Positions 55,965 to 64,000 of a stretch of 64,000 nt of DNA are shown in pieces. The stretch spans positions 36,630,426 through 36,694,425 of the forward strand of contig CP136064.1 in NCBI GenBank assembly GCA_032622095.1. Reading direction: 5' to 3'. This DNA is from Siphonodentalium dalli (lineage: Eukaryota > Mollusca > Scaphopoda > Gadilida > Siphonodentaliidae). Numbering within the stretch: the stretch's first letter is position 1; every line of letters begins with the position of its first letter. The position numbers and the translations under genes were made by a program. The notes beneath the pieces are model-generated. The model was given only the letters and a program-made list of their open reading frames with translations, was not told the DNA's origin and searched no databases.

Positions 55965-58778
55965 TTTAAATTAAAGTGTTCAGCTATTTGAATGTGATAC
56001 TGACTCTCGTGTTTGGGTATTCAGATGGAATATGGTTTAACTCTTCAAGGGTTGATCAATATAAAACGTGTTCGTATTGTAATTGGTAATATATCTGCAT
56101 GCAAGCCATATAATTGGCCAACATGTCTCATATAGATAGCGTTTGCTCACTCCCGTGGACCTGGTATCACCAAATCGGAAGGTATCACCAAATCACGGTT
56201 TTTGAACATTGCTCCCTCAGATGAATGTATAAATCGCCCAGTTGAATAATGATATCCACTATTCAAAGCACACTTTCGTAAATCGGAATGTTCCCTCAAT
56301 AGGAAAGCGATCATATTTTCCCTGACAACGAAATGCCGGCTCATTTAGATTTTATCATAACCAATAGACACTTGTTGATGTTATATAGGTAGTTAGTTTG
56401 CTATATACTTATTATTATCTCCACAGAGTCTAGAAATACGTGTATAGAAAATACATTTGCGGTTAACCTTAAAATTGTCGACCCTACAGTGCGGTTCGCA
56501 AAAATAATATCACGCATGGGTACCCAACACCATTTCGGATATCAAACAGTGTTCGCGCTGGATCGAAAAATCGTTTGGCGAAATTTTGGCCAAATGAATA
56601 TTTTATTGGCCAAATAAAAACAAAAGTTCAGTCAATTAAAAACAAATTCGGCCAAATTAAACCCTCCTCTTCTGGGCGGTTCACAGTTGATGATTAAACT
56701 ATTTGTTTTAAAATATTTGTTACAAAGAATAAACGCATAATTAAAATAACACAAACACAACTTTAAAAAACTTAATATTATACGAACATATAGATATGCG
56801 ATATTTCACACGTTAAAAACAGATAAATTAAGGTAAGTCAATATTAATTAATGCAAAATACGACGAGATTTCATATCTGACCATATACAAAAAGCACGAT
56901 GGAAATTAAAGTCGGAAATGGCTGGGCCATCAATGCAAACAATGAAAATAACTACGTAAATCTCTAACACTATGTCGCTGACATCATGGTCGCCAACTAA
57001 TAAATAAATAAACTATCAAATTCGTGGAACGATGCTGCAATGAGATGTGACTGAAACGGATTTGGGATGTCAAAGATACGGATTATATATTTCGCATTTT
57101 TGCTGTTTATTTTTGAAAATATCTCCAGTACCTTTCGAACAGGCCGGCAAAGGCCTATTCGTGTATGGTTGTTTGTGTTTTTTATGTTCCAATGTCCTAT
57201 TAATAGTAGGGCTTCCCGGTTTTTCGCTATTTAGTCATACCGCGGTTTTATTTTTAATACCGTGTGGTCGGTATTGGATTTCTTAAATATGTTTTTTATT
57301 ATTCACATACCACATTTTCATAACTTTGGCTATAAATTTGGTACGAAATTGATATCACTAACTTCTTATAAGAGTTTTACCCATAATACAGCCATTATAT
57401 CGTACTTGTATTGTGAAGATTACATCCCAGTGTTTGAAGGTAGCCAGTACACCCAACCTAGCATGCCTGGTTTTTAGAAACAGTAGCTGTGCCCATAACA
57501 TATGTGGTGATAACCTCTATACATGTATATACACAAATGTAGAAAGATACACACCAACATGTCTGTTGATAGTGTTTCTACCGGTAATCGCGCGCTCCAA
57601 ATAAAAGTTCAGGCCCAAATAATAGTGCAGGGGAGGAATTCCATTGAAAGTTAATAACAGTGCAGACCCAAATAATAGCACAGGGGAAACTCTGAGCAAA
57701 ACAACAACTATAGTTTAACAAATATTTGTATAGTACATGTAGGTGAAGCATAGGTATCAACATAGTATGTGTCATGTGGTGTTTTATTCAATATTTAAAT
57801 GTTCACATGTACAATGTATGCCATATACTTGAATATGTAAATGCATAAAGTTATAAGCTCATCAAGTTGGTATCAGAATCATATAGAAATATTGAGTTTG
57901 TGCTGATTTCAATTTGCATAGCCTCAAAATTAATAAAATTGCCGACCCACTGTGCAGGGGGAAATTTCCCAAGAAAATAATAAATGTGCATGCATGTAAA
58001 GCAGGCATGAGATCCACCCTCATGAAATTAAAATTGCAAAATTCATGCCCGTCAATCAATAACCCATCACACCTGGGCTTTTGAGACAACTGTCACTTCA
58101 GGGTCACTTTTCATAGGGATATGTTAGAAACATAGCATCTTTTTTTTTGACCTAACCAAAACATCGGCGCGAGATGGCACAAGGAACCATGACACTTTTT
58201 TGGTAGAGCTGATTTTTGTACCGTAGGAATGTGGAGTCGTTCTGGGGAATTAGCATGTATTATTACAATAGGAACATACGGACATTCTGGTATAGTTGGA
58301 AGCGGTCCACACAACACTCGGAACTCCGGTTGTAATACGCGGAAGTGACTGAACGGCGGAGTTCCGGATCATAAAGTAACATAACACCATTTTACAAATT
58401 CTTATATACAAAGAATGTACAGGTGTGAATTAACGACGCGGGATTCGATTTGCATTATAAAATATCCGATCACCACAGTGGCATTAACAGTTTGACATAT
58501 AAGTAATTATTAACAGTAAAGCTTAGAAAACGTGCGATGATTTGTGAATAATGAGCACCCGCTTGGGCAAGAATTGACAAGTTGTATATGACGAACCACA
58601 CATCTGATACAGTCAAACCAATGTAGATAAACAATGGAATAATTGTCCAAAAGTTAGCACTCTGACATTACACTCGTGAAGTCCGAAATTAACAATACCA
58701 CACTTTGTTCCAGAGTGCCATGTTTGATTTTCAATGAAGCGACACACGTTCATATGAATCATCATGTTTACTTTTTTT

Positions 58779-59910
58779 ACTATGGATACTGCAGTGGAAA
58801 CAGTGAATCATCATTTTAACGGTGTTACTATGGAGACTGGAGCGGAGACAATTAATCATTATTTTAACTGTGTTACCATGGAGACTGGAGCGGAGACAGT
58901 GAGTCATCATTTTAGCTGTGTTACTATGGAGACTGGAGCGGAGAGAGTGAATCATTAGTTTAACTGTGTTACCATGGAGACTGGAGTGGAAACAGTGAAT
59001 CATCATTTTAAATGTGTTACTATGGAATCTGGAGCGGAGACAGAGAGTCATCATTTTAACTGTGTTACTATGGAGACTGGAGTGGAAACAGTGACTCATT
59101 TTAACTGTGTTACTATGGAGTCTGGATTGGAGACAGTGATTCATCATTTTAACTTTGTTACTATGGAGACTGGAGCGGAGACAATGAATCATCATTTTAA
59201 CTGTGTTACTATGGAGACTGGAGCGGAGACAGTGAGTCATCATTTTAACGGTGTTACTATGGAGACTGGAGCGGAGACAGTGAATCATCATTTTAACGGT
59301 GTTACTATGGAGACTGGAGCGAAGACGGTGAATCATCATTTTAATTGTGTTACTATGGAGACTGGAGCGAAGACAGTGAATCATCATTTTAACATTGTTA
59401 CTATGGAGACTGGAGCGGAGACAGTGAATCATCATTTTAACGGTGTTACTATGGAGACTGGAACGGAGACAGTGAATCATTGTTTTAACTGTGTTACTAT
59501 GGAGACTGGAGTGGAACAGTGAATTATCATTTTAACTATGTTACTATGGAATCTGGAGCGGAGACAGTGAACCATCATTTTAACTGTGTTACTATGGAGA
59601 CTGGAGCGGAGACAGTGAATCATCATTTTAACGGTGTTACTATGGAGACTGGAACGGAGACAGTGAATCATTATTTTAACTGTGTTACTATGGAGACTGG
59701 AGTGGAACAGTGAATTATCATTTTAACTATGTTACTATGGAATCTGGAGCGGAGACAGTGAACCATCATGTTAACTGTGTTACTATGGAGACTGGAGCGG
59801 AGACAGTGAATCATCATTTTAACTGTGTTACTATGGAGACTGGAGCGGGGACAGTGAATCATCATTTTAACTGTGTTACTGTGGAGACTGGAGCGGAGAC
59901 CGTCAATCAT
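58779..59910 (+). repeat. 48-bp minisatellite in unit 4
   Basis: 1132 bp, exactly one 48-bp repeat shorter than unit 3. The missing repeat is the one that would read METGAERVTHHFNGIT. Confidence 0.95.
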
Positions 59911-60251
59911 GTCAGAAGCACAAGAGTGGCTGGCAGAATCCGGTGCCGTTTTATAGGTTCTTATGACTTAGATTATAATTGTTTACCAGTTGTTTCATTA
60001 TAATCCGATATTCAAGCCTGTTTAAAAAAAAGTTCATATTCTCAAGCATCTGCTACACATGCTTGAGAATACGACCTTTTTTTTAAACAAATAGCTCAAA
60101 ACTTTAATTTAATATAAGGTTAAGTTCCATGATATGCACAAAGGTCGGATATGTGCTTATCAAATTTATGTTACTCCAAAGAGAGATAACTCTAATCTGA
60201 TAAGCACATATCCGACATTGGTGCATATCAGGGGACTTTCCGTATATTAAT

Positions 60252-60697
60252 GGTACTCAATCCGATTAAGCACCCCTTAATTACTATTTATTTGGCTTCG
60301 GGGGTAAAAACTATTTGATTCGAGTCGAGGAACCCACACATCAAAGTTCAGAGTGATCAGATATCGATTTTTGAAGTTCGTTAATTTCTCGAGATTTAAG
60401 CCTCTAATTTAGTCTACGTCGTGCTCAAATAGACAAATTGCGGGTGTAAGATGGATAACTCTAAAATCAAGTTATTAACAATAATAACCATTGTATTTTA
60501 GAGTTATCGTACACTCGCAATTTGTCTGTTTGACAACGAGGCAGACTAAATTAGTGGCCGAAATCTCGAGAAATTAACGAACTTCAAAAATCGATATCTG
60601 ATCACTCTGAGCTCTGTGGGTTCCTCGACTCGAATCAAATATTGAAGCCAAAGCCAAAGAAATAGTAATTTAGGGGCGCTTAATCGGATTGAGTACC
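60252..60697. repeat. 446-bp palindrome, unit 4
   Basis: Same element as at 45932-46384 with 7 bp (GTTAGTT) missing from the loop. Confidence 0.85.
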
Positions 60698-61940
60698 TTT
60701 AAATTAAAGTGTTCAGCTATTTGAATGTGATACTGACTCTCGTGTTTGGGTATTCAGATGGAATATGGTTTAACTCTTCAAGAGTTGATCAATATAAAAC
60801 GTGTTCGTATTGTAATTGGTAATATATCTGCATGCACGCCATATAATTGGCCAACATGTCTCATATAGATAGCGTTTGCTCACTCCCGTGGACCTGGTAT
60901 CACCAAATCGGAAGGTATCACCAAATCACGGTTTTTGAACATTGCTCCCTCAGATGAATGTATAAATCGCCCAGTTGAATAATGATATCCACTATTCAAA
61001 GCACACTTTCGTAAATCGGAATGTTCCCTCAATAGGAAAGCGATCATATTTTCTCTGACAACGAAATGCCGGCTCATTTAGATTTTATCATAACCAATAG
61101 ACACTTGTTGATGTTATATAGGTAGTTAGTTTGATATATACTTATTATTATCTCCACAGACGTCTAGAAATACGTGTATAGAAAATACATTTGCGGTTAA
61201 CCTTAAAATTGTCGACCCTACAGTGCGGTTCGCAAAAATAATATCACGCATGGGTACCCAACACCATTTCGGATATCAAACAGTGTTCGCGCTGGATCGA
61301 AAAATCGTTTGGCGAAATTTTGGCCAAATGAATATTTTATTGGCCAAATAAAAACAAAAGTTCAGTCAATTAAAAACAAATTCGGCCAAATTAAACCCTC
61401 CTCTTCTGGGCGGTTCACAGTTGATGATTAAAATATTTGTTTTAAAATATTTGTTACAAAGAATAAACGCATAATTAAAATAACACAAACACAACTTTAA
61501 AAAACATAATATTATACGAACATATAGATATGCGATATTTCACACGTTAAAGACAGATAAATTAAGGTAAGTCAATATTAATTAATGCAAAATACGACGA
61601 GATTTCATATCTGACCATATACAAAAAGCACGATGGAAATTAAAGTCGGAAATGGCTGGGCCATCAATGCAAACAATGAAAATAACTACATAAATCTCTA
61701 ACACTATGTCGCTGACATCATGGTCGCCAACTAATAAATAAATAAACTATCAAATTCGTGGAACGATGCTGCAATGAGATGTGACTGAAACGGATTTGGG
61801 ATGTCAAAGATACGGATTATATATTTCGCAGTTTTGCTGTTTATTTTTGAAAATATCTCCAGTACCTTTCGAACAGGCCGGCAAAGGCCTATTCGTGTAT
61901 GGTTGTTTGTGTTTTTTATGTTCCAATGTCCTATTAATAG

Positions 61941-62759
61941 TAGGGCTTCACGGTTTTTCGCTATTTAGTCATACCGCGGTTTTATTTTTAATACCGTGTG
62001 GTCGGTATTGGATTTCTTGAATAGTCGGTATACCGCTGCACACTATATTTTCTTCTTTTAGTCGGTTTTACGACAGCAAATGTCAATAAAATACATAGTC
62101 TGAGGCACTAAAGCGTACATGTACGTAACGAACGAGAACGGGAACTAGCGAGACGAAACGAGAACCATCGAGGTGAAACGAGAACCAGCGAGACGAGACG
62201 ATAACCAGCCAGTCACGTAACTGCAACAAAGTACGAAAATAAATTATCACAAAGGCAGTGCCAACACGTTGTACGCTGATGGATGTGTGTTTATAGTCGT
62301 CTCATATGCAGCTCAAATTGGTGTACACAAAGCAATAATTAGAACATGGTCGCCATCCATACAATTACGAAATGTAAACTATACTCTCACCATTTTTTCC
62401 GTGCTAATGTTTATCCACCATAGAGACACCACGGATAAATACGTATTTCTTGGGGACCTTTTAGTATAATCTGGACTTAAATCCCCTCATTGTATATACT
62501 ACTTTGCTTTTTTCATAAGATACGTCAGTAGTACCCAACACATTGTTAAGATCACAAGCGACATGCATTGCATTGTCCTCTTTTCGCGTGTCCGCGTGAC
62601 ACTGCATTCACACGTGAATATTGAATTTCGTACTGCATGTTCCAAAGGATCTTAACTAGCGAAATGTTTGGACATTATTCTTGACGGTATTTAGTCATAC
62701 CGCGGTATTGAAATTAATAGCGTAGTCGGTATTGTGAAGGTGGATACCGTGAAGCTCTA
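61941..62759. mobile_element. hAT-like non-autonomous transposon (819 bp), complete copy
   Basis: Perfect 8-bp direct repeats ATTAATAG at 61933-61940 and 62760-62767 flank inverted ends: TAGGGCTTCACGGT on the left and, reverse-complemented, TAGAGCTTCACGGT on the right. Subterminal GTCATACCGCGGT and GGTCGGTATT motifs are mirrored at both ends. Eight-bp duplications and TAGGG/TAGAG ends fit hAT. The interior has a ~20-bp tandem repeat (GAGAACCAGCGAGACGA, 62130-62212) and no transposase; the 66-codon frame at 62269-62469 is not recognised. Only the first 78 bp of this element is present in units 1-3 (47627-47704, 52417-52494, 57207-57284). Confidence 0.85.
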
Positions 62760-62767
62760 ATTAATAG

Positions 62768-63727
62768 TATAGGCTATTATGTGATATTCAAAAGTATAGG
62801 CCGGAACATTAAATCATGAGTGAGCATGGACATCTCTGGAGGGTCCCCGTTTCTTAAAGCAACCCGCCATATAAATATCCAGCATGGTAAACCTATGGAT
62901 TTGTTAAACTGTATAAAATATATTTACCCGGGTTAAACTGGGCATATATACACCCGGTTATCACCTGGGTACAACCGGCCGAAACCCAGTTATATTTGCT
63001 AAACTGTATAATCTGCATAACTTGATGCTCTTATCACATTATGATAATACACTACCTGCACTTATGAAGCCATACCATATTTCATCTGATAGGGTAGCCC
63101 TACACCCACTCACCCCAATGGTACATGATGACGTCCCATATAGACGCCGTTTGTAGACGAATCACTAAGTCAGTTCGATGCAAATCATAGTGAGAACATC
63201 TTGTCATATGTATACACATGTATAAAGTTACAATGCCACATGGTTAGGGCAAAATTGGTAATCCAATTCCAAGATGACAATAATGGCAGCTGGAAGTGGA
63301 AAATTTGACGTTTGTTCACTAATATCTTCTAGATAAGTTTTATTTTTCATGTTAACTGATCATTGAAGCAATACAATATCACATACTTTTGTCCCAGCCC
63401 CTTCCGATCGTTCAAATATTCGATTTTTACAGAACATGGTATAAAATTTCAAAAAAGTCACCATGGTGATTCTAGTCATTTGTTCAACAAGAAATGAACC
63501 TGTGCAATGTAAGTGAGGCATACCATTACCTATGACTATTCCAACTCAATGGAACAAAAATTGTCACTTGTTTCAAACGGGCTACCAAATTGGCGGCAAC
63601 AATATGGAAAGAGCCAAATATTGTCCCATTATGTCATGTAATCGCTTTCAAATTGTGGTTGATGAATAAAATTGGCTATTCTGTTTTACATACAATGAAT
63701 ACTACCATTTTTGGGCGGGAAAATGCG
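62768..63727. other. Right flank, no supported gene
   Basis: A/T-rich. TTAAACTGTATAA words near 62906 and 63002 flank a C/G-richer segment (CCCGGGTTAAACTGGG, CACCCGGTTATCACCTGGGT) that may be a small decayed element. Confidence 0.4.
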
Positions 63728-63834
63728 AGGTGAATAAATATACAGGGAGTTACTGTATGATCATGAAATAAAATGATTGGCTATATATAGTCATGGTATG
63801 AGCATACAGTAACTCCCTGTATACCTATTCACCT
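63728..63834. repeat. Hairpin element near the right edge
   Basis: AGGTGAATAAATATACAGGG, AGTTACTGTATG and ATCATGA pair with TCATGGTATG-AGCATACAGTAACT, CCCTGTATACCTATTCACCT. Arms are about 35-40 bp with a ~28-bp loop; MITE-like. Confidence 0.8.
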
Positions 63835-64000
63835 TACCTATGACCACATATTCAGTCCCTGGCTCTTATTTTGACGAAGTTTATGATTCAAATTTGTGCT
63901 GGTAATGTAAGCAGATACACTAATAACCATGGCGCATTAGAATTGTTAGTATTTAATGTATATAAGACAACCACATCAACCACACTTTGTAAGGGATTAC
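63835..64000. other. Right end of window, nothing recognised
   Basis: No ORF or repeat supported. Confidence 0.4.

Larger units (their letters stand above)
52495..57284 (+). repeat. 4.8-kb tandem unit 3 (4790 bp)
   Basis: Same length as unit 2 and nearly identical. Hairpin at 55280-55348; palindrome at 55512-55964; hAT-like end at 57207-57284 carrying the same CTTCCCGG variant as unit 2. Confidence 0.93.
57285..62018 (+). repeat. 4.8-kb tandem unit 4 (4734 bp)
   Basis: Last unit. It lacks one 48-bp minisatellite repeat and 7 bp in the palindrome loop relative to unit 3. Its right end is not a junction: at 62016-62018 the CTT is followed by GAATAGTC, and the hAT-like element continues to 62759. 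Confidence 0.93.

Noticed and set aside
44553-60003. Long ORFs reading METGAETVNHHFNCVT or MIHCLRSSLHSNTVKM repeats as protein-coding genes
   Set aside because: They are a by-product of a 48-bp period divisible by three. Both strands are open at once, frames break in units 2-4 by a 1-bp deletion, and no signal peptide, domain or splice context supports a gene.
1-64000. tRNA, rRNA or riboswitch genes
   Set aside because: No cloverleaf with A/B-box spacing and no rRNA-like conserved core was noticed by eye. A covariance-model scan would be decisive.

Overview
The window looks like nuclear DNA of a repeat-rich invertebrate, probably a marine mollusc. It has no operons or ribosome-binding sites. 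It contains non-LTR and Ty3/gypsy retroelement relics with an F-type envelope, many terminal-inverted-repeat and foldback elements, divergent satellites of the kind common in molluscan intergenic DNA, and one intronless animal glycosyltransferase gene. The mollusc assignment is inference. No rRNA, tRNA or CRISPR array was seen.

Layout. 1-6.5 kb: a LINE reverse-transcriptase fragment, then on the minus strand a decayed Ty3/gypsy-type retroelement. Its order is pol fragment (RNase H, integrase), an acidic ORF of unknown function, and an envelope-like ORF with a furin-type site. The integrase is split by a ~193-bp insertion with a 13-bp target-site duplication. 8.2-11.4 kb: a ~134-bp tandem repeat holding a decayed minus-strand LINE flanked by an ~87-bp duplication. 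11.4-16.4 kb: small tandem duplications, hairpins and a PIF/Harbinger-like element. 15.9-18.3 kb: a GT31 (beta-1,3-galactosyltransferase-type) gene on the minus strand with a tandem pseudogene copy of its 3' end. 20.4-25.7 kb: a plus-strand LINE (ORF1 zinc-knuckle protein, ORF2 endonuclease) split by a 3.4-kb foldback element with a perfect 8-bp target-site duplication and a minisatellite core. 26.3-27.3 kb: two overlapping plus-strand ORFs behind a TATA box, with an in-phase A AAA AAG heptamer. 27.3-37.4 kb: a divergent ~340-bp triplication, a ~330-bp satellite, a short-period array, two copies of a MITE, a foldback array and a 1.5-kb TIR element. 38-43 kb: mostly no gene, with two odd blocks of dense short inverted words.

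43.1-62.0 kb: four head-to-tail copies of a ~4.8-kb unit (4592, 4790, 4790 and 4734 bp), nearly identical. Each carries a 48-bp (16-codon) minisatellite open in both directions, two hairpins, a ~450-bp palindrome and the first 78 bp of a hAT-like element. The complete hAT-like element (819 bp, 8-bp target-site duplication) survives only at the right edge. The tandem duplication therefore broke inside that transposon, with a 3-bp microhomology at the junction.

The only convincing intact host gene is the GT31 enzyme. Nearly everything else is nested mobile elements, their relics, and satellites, so the value of the window lies in the reconstructable order of insertion and amplification events.
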